From CAZYAK01 sp964403335 (GTDB lineage: Bacteria; Patescibacteriota; Gracilibacteria; Peribacterales; Peribacteraceae): a stretch of DNA of 43,387 nt. Shown one piece after another: positions 7,041 to 15,378 of this stretch (positions within the stretch are counted from its first letter, which is position 1; each line of letters starts with the position of its first letter). The stretch covers positions 1-43,387 of the forward strand of contig CAYOFI010000013.1 in assembly GCA_964403335.1 (NCBI GenBank), read 5' to 3'. Position numbers and translations under genes: made by a program. Below the pieces are notes generated by a model. The model had not been told where the DNA came from. It ran no database searches and saw nothing but the letters and a program-made list of their open reading frames with translations.

Positions 7041-9194
7041 TTATGCGTCCTCGCAGCCGGGAGGAACAACGGGCTGTCCGTCGATCGTGTACTTTTTCAA
7101 AATTTCACATCCCTGCAGACTGGGGAACAACTCATATTGCGCTTGATAGCCCACAAAGTACGCGTACTTATCCAGGTCCTTGTTGCCTGCGGCGTCGGGA
7201 GTGAGCTCATCAAACCCCGCCGCCATCTTCGCCGGGAAGCCCAGCGGATAATCGCCGCGCTCTGCGCACAATTCCGTATCCAGCACCGCGACTTCGTCTT
7301 CCGAGATGCATACCGATAACCGTCTGACCTTCGGACACACTTGCGTGCACAAAAGAGAGGCGTCATCGATGAACAATGTGTAGTAATCCAAATCGCGCTC
7401 GTGCTGCTCTTTGATGTACGACTGACACATATTCCCCGTGATGGACATCAACGCGTTGACAGCGACGCCGATGGGACCCACGCGGCGGTCGCAGAAGACG
7501 GTAGGGTCGGGGGTTGCGGAAGTGGGGTTGTACGACACAAAATCCGGCGGCTGCGGGATTTTGAAGGGCCATTTCCCGACGCGTTCAATGGGGGGGCTTC
7601 CCGACGACGGGTATCCCGCCGAATCCGGGTAACAACCCTCCGCAAATTTTTCCAGGAATTGCCGCGTGGGCATGGCGTTCGTAAACGAACGGAAGGCGGA
7701 AGCGGGCTGGTACGTGCAGGACTGTACCCGTCCGTAATCCTCGATCTGCACCGGCAAATCGCCATACGCGTGTACCAGCATTTCCGGGTCATCCAGCAGA
7801 CAATGCCGGGACGAGCATTGATCGTTGAACGTGCACCGCTCGCCGTTGTCCAAACGCCCGCACAAGCCGGAGACATCATCCGGCGTGTCTTTCAAGCAGG
7901 AATGCGAGGCACACTGGTCGTCCCACAAACACTCCCCGCCATCCGCAATGCCCTCGCATTGACCGGATTCATTGCAGCTGCGGGAATCGCACCAGGAATC
8001 GTCTTCGCAGGAATGACATAAACCGTCGTTCCCGCACAAATTGGATTGGCATTGGCTGTCCGCGACGCATTGCGTGAATTCATTTTGCAATCCGCAGTAC
8101 GTGGTGTCGTCGTTCGGAACGGGAAGACAGGCGCTCAGTCCGCATGCGTCGTCCGTACAGGGAGCGCAGATGCCGCCCGTATCCGCGCCGATGACGATTT
8201 TGCTGGCATTCTCACTGCAGCAAGCCAGTATTTTCGTATCCGTAAAACCGACGGACGAGGCCGAGCGGGATGACGCGGAAGACGGAAGCGTGGCCGACCG
8301 GCAGATGGCCTTCACGAAGGCATCCTCAAAATACTGCGGCGTGGGCATCTGGTCCGTCCACACTCTGCTGTACGGCTGATACACCTGTCCGCACACCTGC
8401 GGGTACGACAGGTAGTAATTGACGGCCCGGACATCCTCGCTGCCGTACACCGCATCCAACATGGACGTGTCGTTATCGCTGGCAGCGATGTACGTGATAC
8501 CCGATCCGCCGGGATTATTGGGGGGTTTGACGCAGCACGCTTCAAATTGGTACGCGGCCGAGTAGGAAGACGATGAACTGCTGCTGGCTGCCCGGCAGAT
8601 GGAGTCCGGTTTTGGCGCGCACGAGAATTGATTGAGTATCGAGCGTGTCACCCCGTCGACATCCACCAATTCGCGCTCACCCTCTCCCGGCAGCCGCGTG
8701 GCAATGCACGTGGGGTTCACTTCGCAAGCCCGCTGACTGCAAGGCTTGCCATACTGATTGGCGTAGTTGCAGGCCTCACAGGTATCGCAGCTGTTCCACC
8801 AGCACGCCGCTTCGCAAGTACTCGCATACACGTATCCCTCTTCATCACCGTCAGCCTGCTCTTGCAAACACACGGGACCCGCCACGCCGCGCGCCACTTC
8901 GTCGCGGTTTTGGCAGCGGAAGAAATTGGTGTTCTGGCCGCATGCGACGTTGCAACGCAAATACGATTCATCGTCATAGATCACATCCTCTTGTCCAAAT
9001 TCTTCCGCTCCGAACGCCTCGCAGATGTTTTCATTATCCGTCACATAACAGCTGTCCCCCGCTTCCGCGTTTCCCGGAAGGCAGCAGTATCCCGCGAACG
9101 CCGGAGTGACCACTTGCAGAGTTCCGGCCACGCACAACACACCGACGGCCACCGTGGCCAATCCTGCTCCGCGGCGCGTCAAAAACGGGGGCAT
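7041..9194 (-). CDS. Large secreted Cys-rich protein, 717 aa
   Basis: The start ATG at 9194 gives a clean signal peptide (MPPFLTRRG, hydrophobic core, cleavage near AFA at about residues 32-34). It lies five nucleotides after the stop of the preceding short gene. The mature protein begins directly with a GYCC module (CC-x10-C-x8-C-x22-C-x3-C), a longer version of the short-gene domain. A dense Cys region follows. At about residues 370-465 there are repeats with QCxSxxC patterns (QCQSNLC, QCASHSC, QCSSRHC). Two copies of a motif MPTxQ[YF]xE...C flank this region. The last 150 residues (from FCDRRVG) match the end of the 386-aa protein in order and spacing of Cys (CDRR, VCP, C, LC). It is probably exported and disulfide-rich; function unknown. 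Confidence 0.88.
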   Translation of the reverse strand: MPPFLTRRGAGLATVAVGVLCVAGTLQVVTPAFAGYCCLPGNAEAGDSCYVTDNENICEAFGAEEFGQEDVIYDDESYLRCNVACGQNTNFFRCQNRDEVARGVAGPVCLQEQADGDEEGYVYASTCEAACWWNSCDTCEACNYANQYGKPCSQRACEVNPTCIATRLPGEGERELVDVDGVTRSILNQFSCAPKPDSICRAASSSSSSSYSAAYQFEACCVKPPNNPGGSGITYIAASDNDTSMLDAVYGSEDVRAVNYYLSYPQVCGQVYQPYSRVWTDQMPTPQYFEDAFVKAICRSATLPSSASSRSASSVGFTDTKILACCSENASKIVIGADTGGICAPCTDDACGLSACLPVPNDDTTYCGLQNEFTQCVADSQCQSNLCGNDGLCHSCEDDSWCDSRSCNESGQCEGIADGGECLWDDQCASHSCLKDTPDDVSGLCGRLDNGERCTFNDQCSSRHCLLDDPEMLVHAYGDLPVQIEDYGRVQSCTYQPASAFRSFTNAMPTRQFLEKFAEGCYPDSAGYPSSGSPPIERVGKWPFKIPQPPDFVSYNPTSATPDPTVFCDRRVGPIGVAVNALMSITGNMCQSYIKEQHERDLDYYTLFIDDASLLCTQVCPKVRRLSVCISEDEVAVLDTELCAERGDYPLGFPAKMAAGFDELTPDAAGNKDLDKYAYFVGYQAQYELFPSLQGCEILKKYTIDGQPVVPPGCEDA

Positions 9195-9199
9195 AGGGA

Positions 9200-9439
9200 T
9201 CAGCGGAGGGAAACACAAGCGGCAGTGCACACGCTTTGACTGATATCAAACACCGCGCCGCCGTCCGCACGGCAGCTGCTGAGGTTTGCGCTCTGCGTGC
9301 AGGCATTGCCGCGCACGGCGCAACACCAACCCGCGGGTTCGGGCTGCGGGCCTTCCCACCACACGTGCAGACCATATCCCACCCCCGTCATCGCCAGGAA
9401 CAAGACAAGGAATCCCACGAGCTGCTGAGCGCGTCTCAT
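9200..9439 (-). CDS. Short membrane-anchored GWCC-domain protein, 79 aa
   Basis: ATG 9439 (MRRAQQLVGF) is preferred to an in-frame GTG at 9448 because an extended -10 TGCTACAGT overlaps that GTG. A membrane segment at residues 6-26 is followed by a short Pro-containing stalk and GWCC-x6-C-x8-C-x14-C-x3-C, with Cys at 39, 40, 47, 56, 71 and 75. These are exactly the same positions as in the 86-aa paralogue. Trp residues HVWW lie at the membrane border. The 717-aa gene starts five nucleotides after its stop, so the two likely form one expression unit. Confidence 0.8.
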   Translation of the reverse strand: MRRAQQLVGFLVLFLAMTGVGYGLHVWWEGPQPEPAGWCCAVRGNACTQSANLSSCRADGGAVFDISQSVCTAACVSLR

Positions 9440-9446
9440 GGAGATC

Positions 9447-9455
9447 ACTGTAGCA
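9447..9455 (-). promoter_or_regulatory. Extended -10 promoter of the 79-aa gene
   Basis: TGCTACAGT on the minus strand with seven nucleotides to ATG 9439. The context TGCTACAGTG...CCATG is shared with the promoter at 6960-6968. Confidence 0.55.
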
Positions 9456-9472
9456 GCGTTGCGGGACGAAGA

Positions 9473-10633
9473 TCAACACGCTCCGAAGAACTCGCATCGC
9501 CAGGCTTCGCAAGTGTCGTACGCTTCCTCTTCGATGCTTTCGTATCCCCTGTCCAACGCTTGCACGTCCGCCCACTTGAGGAACCCGACCGCAAATCCGT
9601 TCTCTTGCACACACAGATTCGCATCCGCGGGACCGCACTCGGATTCCAATGCGCACATGGCGATCGTACGCAACGCCGGACAGACCGCGCCGCAGATATT
9701 GGGCGTGGCAAGATCACCCAAAAAGAGCGTCAGGTCCGGCATCAATGACTGATGGTAGTACGGGACGTATGAGTAGCAGGCGGCGTCGGTGCCGAGTCTC
9801 CGGTCACAAGCCATGGCCGTGGCGGCGGGGGCAACGGAGCTCTTGGATTTTTTGGAGGAGGCAAATGACGCCGTGGAGGAAGACGAGGATGTGGAAGCCG
9901 ATGTGGAGACGGAAGACGATGAAGAGGACTTGCTGGACGAGGAGCTAAGCGTGACCGTCGCGCACTCCGCCACATCGTCTTCAAACGAGACCGACCAATA
10001 CTCGTCGATATCCTCCGCGGCGATCGTCATGACCGTTCCGCCGGCTTCCACGAAGGCATCATGCTCCGCTGCAAATCCATTCCAACTGTCTTGGCCCACA
10101 TGGAGGCGGTGATCAGGGGCACACCAAACGTAGAATGGCTCGCCGGACACGGAGGAAGAAGAGACGGATGCAAAGACCATCGATGAAGAAGACGAACTGG
10201 AGGACGTGGACACGGATGAAGACGAAGAGGACGACAAGAAAACAGACGTAACCGAGAACGCGGAAGCACTGGCTTTGGATGCGCTCGCCTTGGACCCCGA
10301 CGCTGCCGAGCCGGCCGATGCGGAGGCGGCGGAACCTCCTGCCGCAGAAGAAGAACTCAAACCGCCCGGCGTGCACTGCGTCTGACATCCTTCCTTCGTT
10401 TCCGAATACAAAATGCCGCCGTCTTCGTACGCGCAGGTGTATGCGGTATCGGAGTTGACGCACGCTTCGCCGAAATCCGGACAACACCATCCCACGCCGT
10501 CGTAATCATCCGTGGTGTCCGCCAAAAATATGGATGGGCCGTCTTGCGGCGCATGCAATACGCCGAACGCCCCCGCGGCCACCAGCGTGAGAGACGTCGC
10601 CAGGAGCAGATGGCTAACGGGTTTGTGCGGCAT
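9473..10633 (-). CDS. Secreted Ser-rich protein with GWCC domain, 386 aa
   Basis: The frame is open far upstream, but ATG 10633 (MPHKPVSHLLLATSLTLV) gives a proper signal peptide of about 28 residues and overlaps the end of the 86-aa gene by 20 nt. The domain GWCC-x6-C-x8-C-x15-C-x3-C spans residues 48-87. Long Ser/Ala/Lys linkers follow, interrupted by a small domain with YVWCAPDHRL. The C-terminal part (from ACDRRLG) resembles the end of the 717-aa protein: CDRR, then CGAVCP, MC and LC. The layout is signal, Cys domain, flexible linker, domain, linker, conserved end, which suits a surface or extracellular protein. No enzyme motif is seen. Confidence 0.85.
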   Translation of the reverse strand: MPHKPVSHLLLATSLTLVAAGAFGVLHAPQDGPSIFLADTTDDYDGVGWCCPDFGEACVNSDTAYTCAYEDGGILYSETKEGCQTQCTPGGLSSSSAAGGSAASASAGSAASGSKASASKASASAFSVTSVFLSSSSSSSVSTSSSSSSSSMVFASVSSSSVSGEPFYVWCAPDHRLHVGQDSWNGFAAEHDAFVEAGGTVMTIAAEDIDEYWSVSFEDDVAECATVTLSSSSSKSSSSSSVSTSASTSSSSSTASFASSKKSKSSVAPAATAMACDRRLGTDAACYSYVPYYHQSLMPDLTLFLGDLATPNICGAVCPALRTIAMCALESECGPADANLCVQENGFAVGFLKWADVQALDRGYESIEEEAYDTCEAWRCEFFGAC

Positions 10634-10874
10634 CGGCGACGGAAAGAGAACACGCCTGGGAGCAAGCCGACTCCGCCGTACTGTACGCGATCCCGCCGCT
10701 GTCACGGCAGAGAATGGCGTCGTATCCGGCATCGCAACCGCTGCGGGCCTGCAGGCAACACCATCCCACCGCAATCCCTTTCTGGGACCGGCCGGCGAAG
10801 AGCACGGCGACAACGATGACCGCCCCCATCGCGACGAACGGGAGAACGAGCGGTGAGAACTTGCGCGCACGCAT
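10614..10874 (-). CDS. Short membrane-anchored GWCC-domain protein, 86 aa
   Basis: The N-terminus MRARKFSP is basic, a membrane segment spans residues 9-27, and GWCC-x6-C-x8-C-x14-C-x3-C has Cys at 39, 40, 47, 56, 71 and 75. It is paralogous to the 79-aa and 96-aa proteins; the GG in the long spacer is shared. It starts 27 nt after the stop of the 970-aa gene and overlaps the start of the 386-aa gene by 20 nt. Unlike its two paralogues, no extended -10 box is seen just before its ATG, so it may depend on transcription from the 970-aa gene. Confidence 0.8.
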   Translation of the reverse strand: MRARKFSPLVLPFVAMGAVIVVAVLFAGRSQKGIAVGWCCLQARSGCDAGYDAILCRDSGGIAYSTAESACSQACSLSVADAAQTR

Positions 10875-10901
10875 ACACAGGGTGGGAAAAATGGACGGAA
10901 A

Positions 10902-13814
10902 TTACAGACCCGGACCGGGGCCACGTTGCTCTTGTTGCAGGCGCGCACACTCCGGATCCACGATCTCTTTCCTGTTCCCGCACTGCACTTGGCAGGTGGG
11001 CCATGCCGGACAGGCAAGACGCCTTCCCGTGATGCTCTCCTCCTGCTTGACGGGCGACGAATTGAGCATGATCACCCCGCCGCGGCACACGTCTCCGGCG
11101 CTGATATTGATGGGGTCATAACATCCGTCGCGGCAGCAATACCCGTCGACCAGTTGGCACATCGCCCAAATGGCCGGATTCACGGACGGGTCTTCCGTAA
11201 AGACGAGCACGTCTTTTTTCTCCGCGCATGTCGGATTGCCCTGCGCATCACGGATGCCGTCCTCGTCGTAAAAGACAGGGTATTGCCATGACCCGTTCGC
11301 TTGCCGGCAACATGCTCCTGGCGTCCCTCCCGGTGCGGATCTTGGAGGCGGCCGGGGACCGAAGGAAAGTATTCTGCCACCTCCTCCTCCGCTTCCCTTG
11401 ATGGGTTCCTGCTGGCAACTGGCATTGCAGCCGTCGCCGTTCACAAAGTTGCCGTCATCGCAGGTTTCGCCGATGGACGTCTCCACCATGCCGTTCGCGC
11501 ACTGCGGAGCGCAGTACTGCGTGCTCACCGACGTGCAGTTGTTCATGCAGCGCAGACTGCCGCCCGTGTAGCCGGCGCTCCACTCGGAGCAAGAATCCTG
11601 ACTGGGCGCAAACGCCGTACCGTCACACGTCTCCGATCCTTCGATGACATTGTTCCCGCAGACGGCTCCGGCGGAAGACGACGTTGATGATGACGAGCTG
11701 GAGCTCGCGACGACCGTGAACCAGTTGGTCGTGTTGCTGCCGACCGAATTGTCGGGATCGCGCGGCAATGTGGCGCTGCAACCGCTCACTGCCGTCAGCG
11801 TGTGGTCCGTGATCGTCAGGTAATCCGTGGTGCCGAATGCGCACGATGCTCCCGAGAGCGCGATTGTCGCCGCATTCCCGCCCGTACTCGCGGCAAGCAC
11901 TATTTTGTCGTTCGCATCCAACCCGTCCAGCGTCAACGTGCCCGCGATCGTCACGGTCTCCGCGGATTGGAACGTGAGGGTCTCGTTGGCGGAGTCATTC
12001 GTGCTGTTGGTTTTCATCACGTTGTAGAACGTCGTCGAATTGCCGTTGATCGTCTGACTGGTGCCGTCAAAACTGATCGTGCCGGAGTTATGCGTGAACG
12101 TGCCTCCGGCCTGCGTGAAATCCCCGCCAAGCAACAGGATGGACGGAGCGGTGAAGGTGCCCGACGTGAGCGTGAACGAACCCGCGATGATCTTGTTTCC
12201 TCCGATGGAGTTGAACACGTCACCCGCGTCCGTCGCATTGATGACCAAATGGTAATAATCGGTCGTGCCTTGCTCTTGGATGGTGAACGTATCGGCATTT
12301 CCGTCCCCGTCCCCGACATATTCCCACGTGCCGGAATCCGTATCCTGCGTGTCGGTGACGCTTTCCGACCCGCGCAGCCGCAACGTGCCGTCATTGGTCA
12401 ACGTCGTGGTGACGCTGTTGAGCGTCAGATCCTGGCCGTTCAGAGAAAAAATTGCGCCGTTCCCGATGGCCAGACGATTGGCGGTCAGACCGTTCGTTGC
12501 GAGCGTGACCGCCGCGGTGGTGTTGCTGTCGATCACATCACAATCAATGGTGCCGGATCCGAAATCCACGCTTTGCGCGGCGGTGCCGTCGAGCGTGAAA
12601 TCCGTGCCGGTGGAGCACGTGAGCGTGCCGGCGTTGCTGAGGGTCTGGGCAAGCGTCACGGGATTGCCCGCTACGTCCAGCGTGCCGCGGATGTCCAAGC
12701 TGCCGTCGATGTCGAGCGTGGCGCCGGGCGCGTAGGTGTCCCCCGTCCACACGAACAATTCTTTGCCTGCGGCCACCACGGGCGATGCGCCGTCGGAGAC
12801 GATCGCGGTGATGTCCGCATCGCCGTCATTGCCCGTATTGATGTTCGCGGACGTCATCGGCGACGCGTCTTCGCTGCGCACGATGAGATGATCCTGATAG
12901 ATATTCAAACCCGTAATGTCCCCGGTGGCGCCACGCGTGATGGTGACGCCGTCTTGCGTTTCATTGTCGATGAGCGCCGTCAGAATCGCACCGGCGGAAT
13001 AGCTGAGGCTGAACGTGAAGACTCCGGAGGCGTTTGTCGTGGTGATCTGCGACGTGGTGCCATCGACGACGAGCCGCACGGTCTTGTTCGCACCGATGTT
13101 CGTGACACCCTCATCGGTGTAGACGGTGCCGGATACGGTCGGTGGCGAGGAGGAAGAGGAGGACGATGCCACCGAAGACGATGCCGCCTCGGAAGAAGAG
13201 GAAGACGCTTCCGGGGTGAGCGTCCAGCTCATCGTGAAATTGTTCGTGGTCGCCATTTCTTCACCGGCTATGGTGATGTAATAGGTCACGCCGTTTGTGA
13301 CGCTAAAAGCGATGTCATAGCCGGGATTGGAGTACGGGGACGGAAACTCGCACGCATCGTACGGATATCCGTCACCCGGACACGACAGTCCCGAATCCAC
13401 TCCAATGTACACGCCGCTGGGTCCGCCGAAAGGATCGTCGAAAGCCCCGTCTCCGTTGTAAACCGAAACACCCAGGGTGCCCGACGCGGGTGCCGTCCAT
13501 TGGAATATTTTCTGTCCGCCGATCGTGGCGTTGCCGCATACGGAGCCGTTCGGCTGGTCATCCGTCGCACTGACCGCCACGCCGGATGTCCCCGCAATGA
13601 TTGTTTTGCTTTCGCAGGGTATGGACGAAGAGGAGGAAGTGGCTGCCGAGGACAACCCTACCGACGACGAACTGGGAGCATCAATATTCACTTCTGCCCC
13701 CAGCAACGGGGACATTTTATTGTCCTGCGGCACGGTCACCGCAATCGCCGCCGCAAAGACGCCCGTGATCAACACAGCCCCGAAGACGCGCACGGCGGTG
13801 CCATTCATCCGCAT
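10902..13814 (-). CDS. Large secreted adhesin-like Cys-rich protein, 970 aa
   Basis: ATG 13814 (MRMNGTAVRVFGAVLITGVF) gives a good signal peptide and keeps the gene clear of the divergent neighbour; in-frame starts at 13886 and 13901 would run into that gene. After a Ser-rich stretch comes a beta-rich domain (residues about 65-200) like pre-peptidase C-terminal domains. A second Ser linker precedes a carboxypeptidase-regulatory-like beta domain (about 225-300). A long Thr/Gly/Asn-rich repetitive stretch (about 330-700) looks like a beta-solenoid adhesin. The Cys-rich end has CGNNVIEGSETCDG, a CDDGN repeat and two CC modules (GACC, GYCC). It is probably a surface adhesin or stalk. It heads the cluster and has its own promoter. 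Confidence 0.87.
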   Translation of the reverse strand: MRMNGTAVRVFGAVLITGVFAAAIAVTVPQDNKMSPLLGAEVNIDAPSSSSVGLSSAATSSSSSIPCESKTIIAGTSGVAVSATDDQPNGSVCGNATIGGQKIFQWTAPASGTLGVSVYNGDGAFDDPFGGPSGVYIGVDSGLSCPGDGYPYDACEFPSPYSNPGYDIAFSVTNGVTYYITIAGEEMATTNNFTMSWTLTPEASSSSSEAASSSVASSSSSSSPPTVSGTVYTDEGVTNIGANKTVRLVVDGTTSQITTTNASGVFTFSLSYSAGAILTALIDNETQDGVTITRGATGDITGLNIYQDHLIVRSEDASPMTSANINTGNDGDADITAIVSDGASPVVAAGKELFVWTGDTYAPGATLDIDGSLDIRGTLDVAGNPVTLAQTLSNAGTLTCSTGTDFTLDGTAAQSVDFGSGTIDCDVIDSNTTAAVTLATNGLTANRLAIGNGAIFSLNGQDLTLNSVTTTLTNDGTLRLRGSESVTDTQDTDSGTWEYVGDGDGNADTFTIQEQGTTDYYHLVINATDAGDVFNSIGGNKIIAGSFTLTSGTFTAPSILLLGGDFTQAGGTFTHNSGTISFDGTSQTINGNSTTFYNVMKTNSTNDSANETLTFQSAETVTIAGTLTLDGLDANDKIVLAASTGGNAATIALSGASCAFGTTDYLTITDHTLTAVSGCSATLPRDPDNSVGSNTTNWFTVVASSSSSSSTSSSAGAVCGNNVIEGSETCDGTAFAPSQDSCSEWSAGYTGGSLRCMNNCTSVSTQYCAPQCANGMVETSIGETCDDGNFVNGDGCNASCQQEPIKGSGGGGGRILSFGPRPPPRSAPGGTPGACCRQANGSWQYPVFYDEDGIRDAQGNPTCAEKKDVLVFTEDPSVNPAIWAMCQLVDGYCCRDGCYDPINISAGDVCRGGVIMLNSSPVKQEESITGRRLACPAWPTCQVQCGNRKEIVDPECARLQQEQRGPGPGL

Positions 13815-13825
13815 AAGTGGAGGCA

Positions 13826-13876
13826 AGCGTAGCAGGTACGTCCGCGCATGACGAGTTGCATGTTTTCGATTATTCT
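13826..13876. promoter_or_regulatory. Divergent promoters with shared -35 region
   Basis: Plus strand: ATGACG (13848-13853), 17-nt spacer, TATTCT (13871-13876), eight nucleotides to ATG 13885. Minus strand: TCGTCA (13854-13849), 17-nt spacer, TACGCT (13831-13826, within extended -10 TGCTACGCT), eleven nucleotides to ATG 13814. The two -35 boxes lie on the same bases, so the promoters should compete. Confidence 0.5.
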
Positions 13877-13884
13877 TGCGCCCC

Positions 13885-14670
13885 ATGTTGATCCTCCCCA
13901 TTCACACTCCCCTGCTACGTGCGGGCGATGATCTGGCACAGATCTTGGCCGCATCGGCGGCGCTCCGGGACGGCGACATCGTCGTGCTGTCCTCCAAGGC
14001 CGTTGCGACGACCGACGGAGCTGCCGTCGATCTGCGCACGCTCCGTCCGTCTGCCGAAGCCGAAACGCTTGCAGCGCGGCCGCACCGCGCCGTGCAGCCG
14101 CGGGATTCTTTGGACAGCGCGCTGATGCAATTGGTGCTCAATGAAACCGCGCGCATGCACGGACGCATCCGCAACGAACGTCCGGGCGTGGTGCTGACAG
14201 AATTGCGTCCCGACGGATTCCCGCACGGCGTGCTCCTGGTCCCGAACGCGGGAGTGGACCGCTCGAATATCGATCCGGGCTTCGCCGTGGGATGGCCGCA
14301 CGACCCTTTGGCATCCGCACGGCGCTTGCGTGACGCGCTTGCATCGGATGCGCGGCGCGTAGCCGTGATCATCGGCGATTCGTGCTGCCACATGGGCCGG
14401 CTGGGCGTGACGGCATTCGCGCTGACGGTCTGCGGCATCGATCCGCACCATGCGCTGATGGACACCGTCGATCTCTTCGGCCGCTCCTTTATGTTCACCC
14501 AAGAAGCCGTCGCCGACCAGCTTGCCACCGCCGCCAACGCGGTGATGGGCAACGCCGCGCAATCCACCCCCGCCGCAGTGATCCGCGATCACGGTATTCC
14601 GTTCACCGATTTCGCGGGCTGGGTGCCGGGCATTGAGCCGGATGAGGATCTGTTCCGCCACGAGAAGTGA
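13885..14670 (+). CDS. F420-0:gamma-glutamyl ligase family protein (CofE-like), 261 aa
   Basis: It matches the CofE/FbiB ligase fold (PF01996). The start ILPIHTPLLRAGDDL, the segment GDIVVLSSKAVA (30-41), NAGVDRSNI (121-129), IGDSCCHMGRLGVTAFALTV (163-182) and DLFGR plus EAVADQLATAANAVMG (196-222) align with conserved blocks of the family. The family adds glutamate to coenzyme F420. No other F420 genes are visible here, and many bacteria of this type carry CofE-like proteins of unknown substrate, so a different amide ligation is possible. ATG 13885 is chosen because a -10 box ends eight nucleotides before it; a start at 13876 would overlap that box. It stands alone, followed by a repeat array and the broken purN. 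Confidence 0.85.
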   Translation: MLILPIHTPLLRAGDDLAQILAASAALRDGDIVVLSSKAVATTDGAAVDLRTLRPSAEAETLAARPHRAVQPRDSLDSALMQLVLNETARMHGRIRNERPGVVLTELRPDGFPHGVLLVPNAGVDRSNIDPGFAVGWPHDPLASARRLRDALASDARRVAVIIGDSCCHMGRLGVTAFALTVCGIDPHHALMDTVDLFGRSFMFTQEAVADQLATAANAVMGNAAQSTPAAVIRDHGIPFTDFAGWVPGIEPDEDLFRHEK

Positions 14671-14672
14671 CA

Positions 14673-14785
14673 GACGGGATAGAGGGCATAGAGGCGATAG
14701 AGGTATGGACGAGATAGAGGTAGCGATGCTGTGATAGCATCCTCTCCGTCTATCCCGTCTATGCCCTCTATCCCCTCTACGCCCT
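14673..14785. repeat. Inverted arrays of a 9-nt repeat (TCTATSCCS)
   Basis: The left array (14673-14704) reads GGGATAGAGGGCATAGAG. The right array (about 14743-14785) is its reverse complement, with units TCTATCCCG, TCTATGCCC, TCTATCCCC and TCTACGCCC. A perfect stretch of at least 17 bp can pair across a 40-nt gap. It may act as the terminator of the CofE-like gene. The right arm runs into the start of the purN reading frame. Confidence 0.8.
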
Positions 14786-15378
14786 TGCGCTTCCTCGTCC
14801 TCTCCTCCTCCCGCGGCACCACGTTCCAGGCCGTGATTGACGCGATGCGAAACGGCTCGCTCCATGCGGAGTGCCTGGGGTTGGTGACGGACAAGCCCGA
14901 TCGCCTCTGCATCGAGAAAGCGACAGCGGCGAATCTTCCCGTGCGCATCGTGGAAAAAAAGAAGGACGAAGACCGCGACGTCTAGGCCTCACGCGTCGCT
15001 GATGCGATGGAAGAACTGGGGGCCGATGCATCGACCGTCATCGCGGCGCTCGGATGGATGTGGATTTTGCCCCGCTCGTTCGTGGAAAAATTTCACGTGC
15101 TCAACGTGCACCCGGCGCTTCTGCCCAAATACGGCGGCGAAGGCATGTACGGATCGCACGTGCATGAAGCCGTCCTCAAAGCCGGCGACGCGCAGTCCGG
15201 CATCTCCATCCACCTGATGGATTCCGGAGTCGATACCGGAAAAATCCTCCTGCAAAAAACGTGCCCCGTGCTCCCGGACGACACGCCGCAGACCTTACAG
15301 GCGCGCGTGCAGGAATTGGAAAAAGAGTGGTACCCGCGGGTACTCGAAATGATTCACCAGGGAAGCGTGTCGTGGTGA
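14761..15378 (+). pseudogene. purN: Phosphoribosylglycinamide formyltransferase (PurN-like) broken by in-frame TAG
   Basis: PurN transfers a formyl group from 10-formyl-THF to GAR in purine synthesis. The N-terminal half has LRFLVLSSSRGTTFQAVIDA (substrate loop region). The C-terminal half has the catalytic-site block NVHPALLPKYGG (Asn115, His117) and MDSGVDTG (Asp158). Both halves are in one frame and join without loss, but codon 75 is TAG (14983-14985). A single C-to-T change from CAG (Gln) would explain it. TAG is a genuine stop here, since rny ends with it. The gene could be a recent pseudogene, a strain polymorphism, a base-call error, or be read through. Starts at GTG 14731 or ATG 14761 would translate part of the 9-nt repeats; a TTG at 14785 would skip them. 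Confidence 0.85.

Noticed and set aside
11802..13832. Plus-strand open frame of 676 codons
   Set aside because: It is antisense to the 970-aa exported protein; its product is Arg/Gly-rich nonsense without a signal or domain, a by-product of GC-rich codons.
14983..14985. TAG in purN as evidence of a recoded TAG codon
   Set aside because: rny ends normally with TAG, and other genes use TAA and TGA as stops, so a changed code is not supported.
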